A stretch of DNA of 64,000 nucleotides from Monoplex corrugatus. Taxonomy: Eukaryota; Mollusca; Gastropoda; Littorinimorpha; Ranellidae. This document shows positions 35,245 to 47,516 of the stretch, one piece after another. The notes below the pieces were generated by a model. The model ran no database searches. It was not told the DNA's origin and worked only from the letters and a program-made list of their open reading frames with translations. Position 1 is the first letter of the stretch, and each line of letters begins with the position of its first letter. Location: contig JAPXFY010000026.1 of NCBI GenBank assembly GCA_030674185.1, forward strand, positions 56,431,752 to 56,495,751, in the 5' to 3' direction. A program made the position numbers and the translations under genes.

Positions 35245-37200
35245 ACACACAGAAGTTGTAGTTATAACAAATAAGAACCTGTACATATGTAACTTTAAAG
35301 GGTATACTACACCACGTCGGCTCCCCCCACCATCCAACCCCGATTCATCTGGCTAATGAGATGACATGATGAAACGGAGGAAGGGAGGTAAATGAACAAA
35401 ATGAGCACACAGCGTCGAGTAAAACGAGTGTTGTCCCTTCACCCTTCACGCGTCTACCGCTTTTGCAGTATTCTGTAGGAACTGGCCAGCAGCTGGGTCA
35501 TTGTAGTTTACTTTATATAGTAATAGTAGTATATCTGTAGCACTCATGATAACGTATTATTTTCAAACTGGTCAGAACAAATAAATCTTCTTTGTACCAA
35601 ATTTAAGTCATTTGAGCTGAAACTGCCAATCATTTTTACCACTGATTGATTGTCTCCGTATCTGCCATATCGGCCCCTGCCACATCTTTTCACCTCGTTC
35701 ACACGTGGTGATCTGTAGTTTTATCTTTTTCTTGACTGTTTGTTGTGACATCCCTCACACAACTGTTTACCATCTCTAACTATTTATTTCCTAGCTTTTT
35801 CATTGATTTTCTTTTTGGTGTCAACGTGGTAAACAATCCAAAAACATAGAACCGACAAAGCGGACACGGACCATTCTGCGAACTCGCAGACGCGACCCGA
35901 CCAATACTGTAAGGAAGAAAAGGTAACTGGAGTGACGTCATCTGCACACAGCCTGTTGTTCCTTGTTTTGCAGATTCTGATCGTTCCTTTGGACTGAAAT
36001 GTGTTCGATGATATAATCATTATAATAATGTAAATGACATTGTGCAATGTAAAAAAAAAAGAAGAAAAAAAAAGAACAATACAAGTTTACGGGGGAAAAT
36101 ATGTGTATATCTGTCTAGCACACAACTGACAACAGGGCAGACAGAATTGTGAGTACAAACACGTCTTCACGGTCTTGTACACAAAAGCCGAAAAGGCCAA
36201 ATGGTCGATATTCAGATCTACAGTCTAGATCTAATTATACACTAAAAGCTCAGCCTAAATGTTTGGGTTTAATCTAATCTTTAGGTCTAACTTTTATGAA
36301 ATATAAATCGTCATATGGCCTTTTTCGTGAAATCTCCACGTTTGTATCTCTGTTGCTTTTGGAACGAAAAAGACCGAAAGAACAGCGACTTTTTTAAAAG
36401 TACCGCCATCATGGCCATGGTGATTTAAAAAAAACAACGATTCTCCGCTGATGTGTGTGTGAGGCAAAAGATGAACTGTGACAAAATGAGAATGGACTGG
36501 CCTGTGTGAGAAATCCCGATGATACAGCACAGTAGAATGGTTGGTAGAAAAGTGATCATGACTCAAGCAGGCGGTGCAGACGACAGGAAAGATGTGAATA
36601 AACCGTCGATGTACCATGGAACGTATCCTTCATTGCACATACGCCATCTTGTTGTCACAACGATGACGTCATGGATAAGGAACGTCACTCATCGCTAGTC
36701 GTGTGTGTGTGTGTGTGTGTGTGTGAATCAAAAGCAAACCAGAAACAAATGAGTATGGAGTTCGAAATTTGTTCAAAAGGAACAATTCATTGTCCTCGGA
36801 CAATTTCGCATGCGCTCTACCCAAGCATGCCAGAAATTATGTTTCAGATTCTCTGCGCCTGCACAAAACCCTATGTGCCAGCAAAGTCTTGAAATGAGGA
36901 GACGGGGAAAGGGACCTGATTAAACACTAAACTGACAGCACCAGAATAATGGAAACATTAGGCCTAAGATGGGTAGCGAACTGGTCAGTATTTACAGCTG
37001 CAGGCTGGGGTTGAACTCGAGATATCAGATATAGAGTTTACGCTTCTATCAAAAGAACCAACCAGTAAAATATTTGTGGCCCAGGAACAAAAACGCGAAA
37101 AAGTTAATTTAAAAAGTGTATCTGATTGATAGAACAAGGCAAGAGAAGTTTTTCAGTCTGAACAAAATAATATTGAGTACACAGACTGATCATTGGACTG
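35245..37200. other. Unassigned intronic sequence
   Basis: About 2 kb of ordinary-looking, mildly AT-rich sequence. No exon with consistent splice sites and no transposon motif recognised. Contains a short GT run at 36701-36725. Confidence 0.45.
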
Positions 37201-37204
37201 AATG

Positions 37205-37430
37205 TTATGTCTCTCTTCATCATTATTAGTAGTAGGAGGAGGAGGAATAGTAGTAGTAGTAATAGTAGCAGTGGTAGTAGCAGTAGTAGTAGTGTTGTAG
37301 TTGTTGTTCTTCTTCTTTTTCTCCTCCTCCTTCAATTCTTCATCATCATCATCCTTCTTTTTCTTCTTCTTTTTTTCTTCTTCTTCTTCGTCTTCTTCTT
37401 ATTGTTATCATTATTTCTATCATTATGGTC
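37205..37430. repeat. AGT/TTC-rich simple sequence
   Basis: AGTAGTAGT blocks followed by TTCTTCTTC blocks. Confidence 0.85.
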
Positions 37431-37707
37431 ATTAAAAATTGATAAAACATTTGGAGGTGTTTTGTGTATTTTAAAGTTTGTCATGGTGTTTGTTTACTTT
37501 TCGATCAGTTTTGTTTTGTTTTGTGTCTGTATACATTTGTTCGCATCGGCCTGTGTTCGTGTACGTATGTATGCGATTTGTTGTTGTTGTTGTTTTGTTT
37601 TGTTTTGCTTTTTTATGTTTGTTCTTGTTTTGTTTTGTTATGTATTTTGTTCCTTTTTGTTTACTTGCTTGATTCAGTGTACAGTGTTTTGATATCGTAA
37701 TGCAAGG

Positions 37708-37818
<111 letters not shown>

Positions 37819-37941
37819 GCGTATTTATCGTTATTTGTTCTTTTCTTCATCGTTATTAAGTGATTAATTTATTAAATTTGTTAACTTATGTGTCATCATA
37901 TCCTTGGTCTTCCTCTTTCGCGTTTTCCTTCGTGAAAAAAA

Positions 37942-38190
37942 GTGGCAGAATGGTTAGGACGTTCGCCTGCCAATAACTAAATTTGCGGCTCCAGGGTTCG
38001 TTTTCCGTAAGAGATGTCGTCTTTTCTCCTTAGTTTGACCGGAAAATCGAACTGGACATCTAGCCCTTCGGAAGGGGACCAAAAACGAATCGAACTCGTG
38101 TACCTTCTGGCCTGCGCACCCTAAAGAACCCATGGCAGTTGAAAGTCGTGAAGAGCAGGACATTCGCCCGGCTGACCTTGCAAAAATCTA
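37942..38190 (+). mobile_element. tRNA-derived SINE with intact pol III boxes
   Basis: Begins GTGGCAGAATGGTTAGGACG, an A-box, and continues CCTGCCAATAACTAAATT, then the B-box GGGTTCGTTTTCC at 37994-38006. The body matches the inverted copy at 33174-33478 (TTTGACCGGAAAATCGAACT, CCTTCGGAAGGGGACC, GTCGTGAAGAGCAGGACATT). Head-body layout is typical of tRNA SINEs. No poly(A) or simple tail is evident. Confidence 0.75.
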
Positions 38191-38359
38191 TCGGTATTGG
38201 AGATAAAGGTTCACTTCTCAGTTCCCTTTCCTTGACACCCAAATCAGTTTTCTTGCCTTTCTTTCTGGGGTTTTTGTGGAAGAAAAAGGACAGAGAAGAC
38301 AGCTTGGGTCAAGGGTCATTTGTCGAACAGGCTTGAGTGTACTCTAACTTAGTATCGTG

Positions 38360-38446
38360 TGTGTGCGTGCGTGTTTGCGTGTGGTGAGTGCGTGCGTGCG
38401 TGCGTGTGTGTGGTGTGTGTGTCGTGTGTGTGTGTGTGCGTGAGAC
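38360..38446. repeat. GT/GCGT-rich microsatellite
   Basis: Mixed GTGT and GCGT dinucleotides with short interruptions. Confidence 0.85.
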
Positions 38447-38929
38447 AGAAGATGACGGCTTAGGTCAGGGGTCACACGCCCTACTCCTGTCCTGTTCCCC
38501 ACTCCACTACCCACCCCAGTTTGTGTGTGCTTGTGCCCTGGGGATTTGGTCGTTGTTAGTGACTGCTTTGGTGAATGATGGGAGTGCTGCCTTGATTTGA
38601 TTCTAGAATAAAGATTTGGCGCCTTGCTGTTGTCATTGTTTTCATTATATCCAGTGAAGGGCAGTCTGGATATTGTGATTCTGCTCTCTTCGAGTAGTTA
38701 CTGGTTGGAGTTGGTGTTAGGCCAGATGATTCCGATGATTCTTGAAAAAGTTTCTCGTGTGTAGGGTTGATAGCTTGATGAGGTCGCTGTCTGTCATCCT
38801 CCATCATTCTGAGCATAAATGTGGGGGAGAAAAGGACACGGTTCTGGTACAATTCCACTGTGTATTTGTATTGTATTTGGGGGAACTGGTGAGATGACTA
38901 TTCCCAGACATTCAAACCCTTCAACCTGT

Positions 38930-41900
38930 CCCATCATGCTCCAGGGGGGTAGAACAGAGGGATTGAACTCCAAGGGGTGTTGAACAGAGGGAGGGTACTC
39001 CAGGGGGTAAAACAGAGGGAGGGAACTCTGGGGGGGGGGGGGGAGACAGAACTCTGGGTGGGGAGGTGTAGAGAACAAAGGAAGAAAACTCCAGGGGGGT
39101 AGAACAGAGGGATTAAACTCCAAGGGGTGTAGAACAGACGGAAGGAACTCGAGAGGGTTGAACAGAGGGAAGGAACTCTGGGTGTGTGTGTGTAGGGGGT
39201 GGGGAAGAACAGAGGGAGGGAACTCCAGATGGGGGATAGAGAACAGAGGGGTTGAACTCCAGGGGGTGTAGAAAAGATGGAGTGAACTCCAGGAGGTAGA
39301 ACAGAGGGAGGGGGAACTCCAGATGGGGGGTAGAGAACAGAGGGAGGGAACTCCAGGAGGGGGGTAGAACAGAGGGATTGAACTCCAGGGGGTAGAACAG
39401 AGGGAGGGAACTCTGGGTGGGGGGGAAGAACAGAGGGAGGGAACTCCAGATGGGGGGTAGAGAGTAGAGGGAGGGAACTCTGGATGGAGGGGGTGAAGCA
39501 CAGAGGGAGGAAACTCCAGATAAGATGGAGGGGTGGAGAACAGAGGGAGGGAACTCTGGATGGGGGAAACAGTGGAAGGAAACTCTGGGTGGGTGGGAAA
39601 CAGAGGGAGGGAACTCCGGATGGGTATGTGTGTGGTGAACAGAGGGAGGGAACTCTGGATGGGGGGGGGGGGGAACAGTGGAAGGGAACTCTTGATGGGG
39701 GAAACAGACGGAGGAAACTCTCGGTGGGGTGAACAGAGGGAGGGAACTCAGGGTGGGTGGGGGGAGATTGGAGGGAGGGAACTGCAGGTGGGGGTAAAAT
39801 AGAGGGAGGGAACTCTGGAAACTCCAGGCAGTAGAAGAGAGGGGGCAAACTCCAGGGGGGATGGAACAATGGGAGGGAACTCCAGAGGGCGGTTGAACAG
39901 AGGGAGGGAACTCCGGAGTGGGGAAGAACAGAGGGAGGGAATTCCAGATGTGAGAATGAGGAACAGAACGAGGGAATTCGAGGGGGTTGTGGGGAACAAA
40001 AGGAGGGAACTCCAGGGGGAGGTAGAACAAAAGAGGGAACTCCAGGGGGGTAGCACAAAGGGAAGAAACTCCAGGGGGTCGAAAAGAGGGCAGGAACTCC
40101 AGGGGGTAGAACAAAAGGAGGGAACTCTAGGGAGTAGAAAGGAGGAAGGGAACTCTGGATGGGGGGGGGGGAGAACAGAGGGATGGAACTACGGATGGGG
40201 GGGGGGGGGGAACAGAGTGAGTGAAATCAGGGGCTGGGTGTAGGGAACAGAAAAGAAGGAGGGAACTTGGGGTGAAGAAAGGGAGGGCACTCAGGGGGAG
40301 GGAACTGAGGGAGGGAACTCCAGGTTGGGGGGGAGGGGACAGAGAGAGGGAACTCTGGATAGGAGGAAACAGAGGGTGGGAACTCAGGAGGGGGGAACAG
40401 TGAGGAAATCCAGGTGGGGGGGGGGGGTACAGAAGAAGAGAACTCCGTGGGGAACAGAGAGAGGCAATTCCATGTGTGTGTGTGTGTTGGGGGGGGGGGG
40501 GGGCAGAGGGAGGAAACTCCTGGAAAGGGAGAGAAACAGAGACAGGGAACTCTGGGTGGAGGAACAGATGGAGGGAACTCTGGTTGACGGAAACAGATGG
40601 AGGGAACTCTGGGGCAGTACTAGATGGAGGGAAATCTGTATGGGGAAGAAACAGAGGAGAGGGAACTCGGGGGGGGGGGGAGGGTAACAGACAGCGGGAA
40701 GTCCAGGGGGTAACGGCGGTAACTCCAGGTTGGGGAACAGCATGAGGGAACTCTGGGTGTGAGCCAGGAGGGTAACAGAGGGAGGGAACTCTGGATGGAG
40801 GAACACTGGAAGGGAACTCGGTGGTGGTGGAGAACAAAGGGAGGGAACTCTGGATGGGGGGTGGAGAACAGAGGGAAGGAACTCTAGATAGGAGGAACAC
40901 TGAAAGGAAACTGGGTGGAGGGGTAGAGAACAGAGGGAGGGGACTCTGGATGGGGGGAAACAGTGGAAGGAACTCGGGTGGCGGGAAACAGTGGAAGGGA
41001 ACTCCGGGGTGGGGGGAAACAGTGGAAGGGAACTCCGGGTGGGGGGAAATAGTGAAAGGGAACTCCGGGTGGGGGGAAACAGTGGAAGGGACTACGGGTG
41101 GGGGGAAACAGAGGAAGGGAACTCCAGGTGGGGGGAAACAGAGGAAGGGAACTCGGGTAGGGGGGAAACAGTGGAAGGGAACTCCGGGTGGGGGGAAACA
41201 GAGGAAGGGAACTCGGGTGGGGGGAAACAGTGGAAGGGAACTCCGGGTGGGGGGAAACAGTGGAAGGGAACTCCGGGTGGGGGGGGAAACAGAGGGAGGG
41301 AACTCCGGGTAGGGGGGAAACAGTGGAAGGGAACTCCGGGTGGGGGGAAACAGTGGAAGGGAACTCCGGGTGGGGGGGAAACAGAGGGAGGGAACTCCGG
41401 GTAGGGGGGAACAGTGGAAGGGAACTCTGGGTGGGGGGAAACAGTGGAAGGGAACTCCGGGTGGGGGGAAACAGAGGGAGGGAATCGGGTAGGGGAAACA
41501 GTGGAAGGGAACTCCGGGTGGGGGGAAACAGTGGAAGGGAACTCCGGGTGGGGGGGAAAAGAGGGAGGAACTCCGGGTAGGGGGGAAACAGTGGAAGGGA
41601 ACTCCGGGTGGGGGGAAACAGTGGAAGGGAACTCGGGTGGGAGGAAACAGTGGAAGGGAAACTCTGGGTGTGGTAAGAGGGAAGGGAACTCTGGGTGTGG
41701 TAAAACGAGTGGGAACTCGGGGGGGGGGGGGGGGCAGACAGAAGGAACTCCGGGTGGAGGAGAACGGAGGAAGGGACCTCCGGTTGAGGGGGGTTGAAGA
41801 AAGGGAGGGAACTCTGGATGGGCGGAGAACAGAGGGAGGGAACTCCGGAGTGGGGTAGAACAGTGGAAGGGAACTCCAGGTAAGGGGAACAGTGGAAAGG

Positions 41901-42340
41901 AACTCCAGGATTTTAGAACAGAGGGAGGGAACTCTGGATGGGGGGAGAACAGAGGGAGGGAACTCCTGATTGGTGGGAAACAGAGGGAGGGAAGTCCAGG
42001 GGAGTGCGGGGGGAACAGAGGGAGGGAACTCCAGGGAGGTAAAACAGGGAACTCCAGGTGAAGATGAAACAGTGGGAGGGAACTCTGGTTGAGGAAGAAA
42101 ATAAAGGAAAGGAACTCTAGCTGAAAAGGTAAACAGAGGGAAGGAACTCCGGGTGGGTGTGTGTGGGGGGGGGGGGGGGCAGAGGAAGGGAACTCTGGGT
42201 GGGGGAACAGGAGAGAGCTCTGGGTGGGGGTAAAGAGAGGGAGGGAACTCTAAATAGGGGGAAACAAATGAAGGGACATTTGGGTGGGGGAACAAAAGTC
42301 AAAACTGGGAATGGGGACAAAGGGTGTGGGCGATTAAAAG
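38930..42340. repeat. 30 bp G-rich minisatellite
   Basis: About 110 units around GTGGAAGGGAACTCCGGGTG and GGGGGAAACA. Units at 41000-41660 are nearly identical, the rest vary (ATGG, AGGGGGT, GAGAACAGAGGGAGGG). The plus strand carries runs of G in every unit. The very long minus-strand frames (PSVLPPPRVPSLCS-like) and plus-strand GNSGWGETVE-like frames follow from the unit having few stops and are not genes. It lies in the long intron between 47089 and 35160. Confidence 0.95.
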
Positions 42341-43830
42341 GAAAAACAGAAAGAAGGAATTTGGAGGGAAGTTGGCAGAAGGAAGACTGGGAGAAGCAAT
42401 GGACTAGGACAGGGACAAGTGAGAGGGAAATTCAAGTTGAAACAAGGGGAGAGAACGTCAGGCAGGGAGGATAAGGCAAAGGCTCTTCCAGGGAACTTCA
42501 GGGAAGGGGAGGAAATATCCAAATGGGGAGGAACAACGGGGGTCAGTTTTTTTTTTCTTTTCTTTTCTTTCTTTCTTTCTTTCTTTCTTTTTTTAAAGGG
42601 AGAGGGTTACAAATAGATGGGAATTTCAGGAAGTAACACAGAAAGGGAATTCTGGGTGAGGAAAACAAAAGGGAGGAACTCAGGGTGGAGGACACGATGG
42701 GAGACAACTCTAGGTGGAAGTAATAAAGGAAGTAAAAGGCAGAGCAAAAATAGGAAGGAAGTGGACCAAGAGGGAAGGATTTTATAAGGGGGGGGGGGGA
42801 GAGGAACGAAAACAAGGGTAGTGTGGGGGGGGGGGGAGGGGAACCATGGGGTGGAAATTTGGGAGAGAACCAGGGGATAAATGGGATGTAATTTTGGGGT
42901 GGAAAGAGAGGATAAGTTGGAAGGAACTTCAAGGAGAACCAAGGGGAAGGAACTACAGGACAAGGAGAGCAAGGGGAGGGAACTTAAGACTTGGAGAGGA
43001 AGTAATAGAGGAAACACTGGAGGAGAACCAGTGCAAGGGAACTCTCAGGAGGGGGGGGGGGGGTTGGTGGATGGACAAATGTAAGGGAACAATGGGGTGG
43101 AATGGGGAAACAAGCGAGAGGGAACTTCAGGGCAGGCTGAGCAAGGGAAATAAGCTTCAGGACAAAGAGACAAGAGAAGGAAACTTCGGTGGAACTTTTG
43201 GAAGAGGGGAAGATAGTGGAAGGGAACCTAAAGAAAACTAAAGGAAGGCGCAGAAAGGGAGGGGATACAAGTTGGAGAGAACTTTGGGTTAAGTGGAAGG
43301 GAAGTGTACAAGTAGAATGGAAAATAGGGAGAAACAATTAATGAGGTGGGAGGAGACTCTCTGGGAGAGACAAATTGGAGGAAACTGTTGGTTGGGAGGA
43401 GTTAAACAAGCGGATGGAAGTTCAAAAAGAAACAAGGAAAGGAAACTTCAGGCGAGAAGAACAAGGGGAGGGAACATTGGAGGAAATTATAGACAAGGGA
43501 ACTTGGGAAAGGGAACTTCAGGAGAAGATAACCAATGAAGGGGAGTCGGGCGGGGGAGGAGGTTTACTTAAGACAGGGAGCTCTGGGATAGATCTTGGGG
43601 AGTGGGGGCACTGAGAGGAAATTTGAGGAGGGACGCTCAGAGAAAGATGGAAGCGGTTGGTAGGGGTACAAATGGAACAGAACTTCAGGGGGAACGGCGG
43701 TGGGGTGGAGATTTGGGAGAGAACCAAAGGATGGACTCAGGGTGGGGGAAACAAAGGTGGAAGGGGGAATTCGGGAGGAACCAACTGGAGGGAACTTTGG
43801 TGGGAATCAGTGAAATGAAACCCGCGATTG
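42341..43830. repeat. Decayed G/A-rich flank of the 30 bp array
   Basis: GGGAACTTCAGG and GGGAGGGAA words recur at irregular spacing, as if the array had decayed. A CTTT repeat lies at 42555-42600 and G runs at 42788, 42826 and 43052. No gene seen. Confidence 0.6.
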
Positions 43831-44139
43831 GAATCGTCCCTCACATGTCCCTTCCATTTCCCCGGTGTGGCTGAACCAAACGGAGGAGCGTGAGGAGGAG
43901 CAAGCATCTATTTCAGTGTAGCAGTCTACCTCCATCTCGGAGACGTAAACACTCTAATCTCCATGGGTTGGCCGCCAATGTAGAATTGTTGTCTATGAAA
44001 ATGGACGCGAAGATAACCAAAAGGCCTTTAAGGCCGTGTAGGTTGGCTCTTTCTCTGTTGTTTTGTTTCTTTTACATCGGTATTGTTGTGAAGATCTTGC
44101 TGCCACACAGAGTTTGCGTACATGAAGGATTCGGTATCA

Positions 44140-44365
44140 AGTGCGTGTGTGCGTGCGTGCGTGTGTACGTGTGTGCGTGCGTGCGTGTGTATGTGTGTGC
44201 GTGCGTGTGTGTGCATGTGTGCGTGCGTGCGTGCGTGCGTATACGCTCGTACCTGTGTGTATGTGCGTGCGTGTGTGCGCGTGTGCGTGCGTCTGTGCGT
44301 GCATGTTGTGTGTGCGCGCGTGCGTGTGTGTGTGCGCGTGCGTGTGTGTGCGTATGTGTATGTGC

Positions 44366-44396
<31 letters not shown>

Positions 44397-44398
44397 AG
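44140..44398. repeat. GT/GCGT-rich microsatellite
   Basis: Mixed TGTGTGCGTGCGTG sequence ending in a pure GT run. Confidence 0.9.
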
Positions 44399-44399
44399 T

Positions 44400-45520
44400 T
44401 TAGGGTGCAATTCCTATCTTTCATTTTTGAGCAGGCTGGCTGGCTGTTGGATCTGAGCCTTGGTCTGATGTCTCGAGTCCAGTTCCAACCCGCAACACAC
44501 ACAAAAAAAACTGGTTCGTTCACTGTCCATCTTTATGTTTTAATCATTCTGGCGGTGTCAGACACTCATAGGTGCTGTCCTTCACCCCTTCTGCCCCCCC
44601 CCCCCCAACTCCATTTCAAGACCATGTCAGCGCATAAAGTTCTACGCAGACTTAGTCTGTCAGAAAGCCCATGGCAGATTTGGTGGAGCGCATAAGGGAT
44701 TGTCAGAGTGCAACGAAACCCCCATGAACAAACTCCAGACTCGGAGCAGTATATCTCAAGTGTCCTAAACAGTCCGACAAGGCTGTTTACATGTCTGTGT
44801 GATGTTAGGCAGGTCTGTGGTGAAGCACTTATGGAGTCATTCTGGCGGATTGATACAATACACAAATAAATGAATACATAAATATGTAAATCAATAAACA
44901 TACGTACAAAACAATAAATAAATAAAGAAATAGATAAATGAATAAATTAATTAACAATTGAAATCAAGCCACACAGACGAAATGTAATTAAAATATTAAG
45001 TGTTTTAAAAAAAAACACCATAAAATTAATCAACACGAATGTAAATTATTCAGTCAATAAATCTATTAATGGCACTGCTAGACAACAAAATCTGTTATTT
45101 TCTTTAAAAGGAAGATGGTAAAATAACAACAATAACACCATCAGCATTTACACAGCAATAACAATAGACAGAAAACCATAAAGAAAACAATAGATCAATC
45201 TCAGACAGAAAAGAAGCCAAAGACATACGCTTTAAACCGACTAAGGCTGAAAAGCTGTGTGTCAATCTGTGTGAGAATAGGGTCAGTGGGATGTAGTAAT
45301 TAAGGGACGTCCCCAAATTACTACAAGCAAAATATGTAGTAATAAAGGGACATTTTTTAAAATTACAAAATTTATATTTTATACGCAACGGTATATTATT
45401 TTAAGCTTATTGTGTGATTTTGAGCCAATTTTAATTTTGTGTATTTGGGGACGTCTCCACATTACACGCACGTCCCCTTTCTACTACGGTACACGTCGAA
45501 TTGTCCCCACCTACTACACA
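44400..45520. other. Unassigned intronic sequence
   Basis: Contains a C run at 44594-44605 and AATAAATA-rich sequence at 44865-45075; otherwise nothing recognisable. Confidence 0.45.
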
Positions 45521-45525
45521 GGCAC

Positions 45526-45548
45526 ATTCACACACACACAACACCACC

Positions 45549-45579
<31 letters not shown>

Positions 45580-45590
45580 CCACACAACAA

Positions 45591-45629
<39 letters not shown>

Positions 45630-45652
45630 ACACACACACACACACACACAAC

Positions 45653-45685
<33 letters not shown>

Positions 45686-45762
45686 CACACACACACACAC
45701 ACACACACAACACTACACACAACAACACACAAACACACACCACACAACACACACACAACAAG
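45526..45762. repeat. (AC)n microsatellite
   Basis: CA run with ACAACACAC interruptions. Confidence 0.95.
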
Positions 45763-45769
45763 ATAGTTG

Positions 45770-46430
45770 CGAACATCACAACAGCAGAGTTTTAAATCAA
45801 CGTTGCAATGTGTTTTTATTATGGCGTTATTTTCAGAATTTCTTTTAAACGGTCACCCGCATTTACCGCATAGCAACAAGGCATCGTTCATGAAAACACA
45901 CAGAATCTAATTCGTCAATGTCACATATCTCATCAGTTCCAAGTCAGACAATCTATATTAAAAGATCTTTTCCGTTAGGAGATTTGTCATGATTTTTCAC
46001 GAAACTGACAGTACATTAACGAGAAAGCATGCCATTTCGTCAAATATTAACTTATGTTATAACTTATATTATCAAACTAAACACCGTAACACTCAGAAAT
46101 GTTTGCAGTTTCAACTGATGTATAACAATCATACACCCTTTTTATTGATAGATTTTATAGATCCAAATGAAACGATGTGGCTATGGGAGAATGTGGGGGA
46201 GTTTTTATTTAGTGGGTATATACATTTTTACTGGTATGTTTCCTTGTTTGGATTAACTGACGGTCATCATTTCATTGTTTACTGATGCTGCCCGTGTTTA
46301 ATTTAAACTGTTGGTTGGTTCGTTAGTTCCTTCCTTTGCTTGAGTGTTAAGTATGAAACATACCTTTCATGAATGAACATATTAAGTTTGCAATGACGAA
46401 ACTAAGTTCCGTTGGAATAACAGATTGCTT
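45770..46430. other. Unassigned intronic sequence
   Basis: AT-rich; the 98-codon open frame at 45989-46285 has no recognisable motif or splice context. Confidence 0.4.
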
Positions 46431-46439
46431 ATATCTCTG

Positions 46440-46670
46440 ATTTTTTCCGTGCCTATTCTCCTTCATGTACTCTTCGCTCTTCTTCTGATTCGTGGCTGTT
46501 TAAAACCCCTCAATACAGACACAAGACTCATGCTTTACTATCTTTTGCCCATTTGAGCCTTTTCTGCGGAATAATCTACCCTTTGATCTGAGAACTTTGC
46601 CTAATCTTTCCTTTTTTGAGACCCAGATTAAAGCCCATCTTTTCCGTGAATCCTATTTAAAGTAACTTTG
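46440..46670 (+). pseudogene. LINE C-terminal fragment
   Basis: Two adjacent frames give TPQYRHKTHALLSFAHLSLF and RNNLPFDLRTLPNLSFFETQ then IKAHLF. This corresponds to the last conserved block of CR1/Jockey-group LINE proteins (W-N-x-L-P---R-----F---K-HLF). It is 5'-truncated and frameshifted, with no 3' tail recognised. Confidence 0.55.
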
Positions 46671-47088
46671 TTATACTGACCGTATCTGATCTTGTTTCTG
46701 TGTGTTCTTGTAGTATGTTGTGTGCGGGTGTTATTAAGTGTGTATGCATGATGATAATGGGTAAAAATAGCGAATGCGTGTTACACGTATACTGCATTGT
46801 TGTTGTAGAATTGTAAACGCCCATAATTATTAAATGAAACGATATGTCTGTCATGCAGGAGAGCGAAAGAAGACGAAGGATACGTTTTGTTTTCGTGTCC
46901 TCGTTCTGACGTCCGACAGCAGTAGATTGTAGACGTTAAGGAAACCAACGGCTTTAGTCCAATTGTTTTGCTTCTTTTTTCCTATCTCTAACGGAGAGAA
47001 ACAATGATCAGGTTCAGTGGTAGCTGTCAGCAGGTCAGGTCACGTGTCACTGGCAGGACGTGACGAACGGGTTTTGACGTCATTCTCA

Positions 47089-47205
47089 GATTTTGTGCAG
47101 TTTCAACACTCTGGTGCTGATGTTGCTGACATCACCGAAGAAGTCGGAGGACCGTGCGAGACCAACCGCCACCACGCAGTCCGCTCTGTTCATCAGGAAG
47201 AGGTA
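47089..47205 (-). CDS. Exon of the FN3 gene, 3' limit unresolved
   Basis: The acceptor GTCTGGTTGCAG is convincing, with a (TCTG)n tract as its pyrimidine-rich region. It opens in phase 0 as YLFLMNRADCVVAVGLARSS, then DFFGDVSNISTRVLKLHKI and a TGA. The exon at 50847 ends in phase 0, so QIK + YLFLMN joins in frame. CVVAVGLARSS resembles an FN3/Ig-like F strand and the rest a G strand. No consensus donor lies before the stop. GTGATG after DFF would give the phase-1 end needed for the exon at 35160 but removes the putative G strand. An assembly indel is the other explanation. Confidence 0.55.
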
Positions 47206-47212
47206 CTGCAAC

Positions 47213-47213
47213 C

Positions 47214-47244
<31 letters not shown>

Positions 47245-47245
47245 A
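47213..47245. repeat. (CAGA)n microsatellite
   Basis: Eight CAGA units directly upstream (gene strand) of the acceptor at 47205. Confidence 0.9.
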
Positions 47246-47516
47246 GGATGTACATTAGGGTGGATTGAATTCTGGGTTTGTTTGAATGTGCATGTCTCTT
47301 TGTGTGTTCGTTTACTTGCTAGCATGACTGTTTGTTTGTTTGTTTCATGTCGCAACGGTATTGTTCTTTATGAAACACGGAAAGACGTAGCCATTTAATT
47401 ACGCCACACATTACTCATTTATTGATTTGTTTATTCATTCATATTTTTGTTTATTATTAGTTTACTTCATTTTTGTTATTTGTCTGTTTAAAGCATTTCG
47501 GTTTTGCGCGGATACC

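Noticed and set aside
35784..36617. Open frames on the minus strand of 87 and 107 codons
   Set aside because: No motif, no splice context, lengths within random expectation for AT-rich sequence.
38934..42295. Very long proline-rich minus-strand frames (up to 722 codons)
   Set aside because: Each repeats the 30 bp G-rich unit; overlapping frames are open at the same time and start and stop at array edges.
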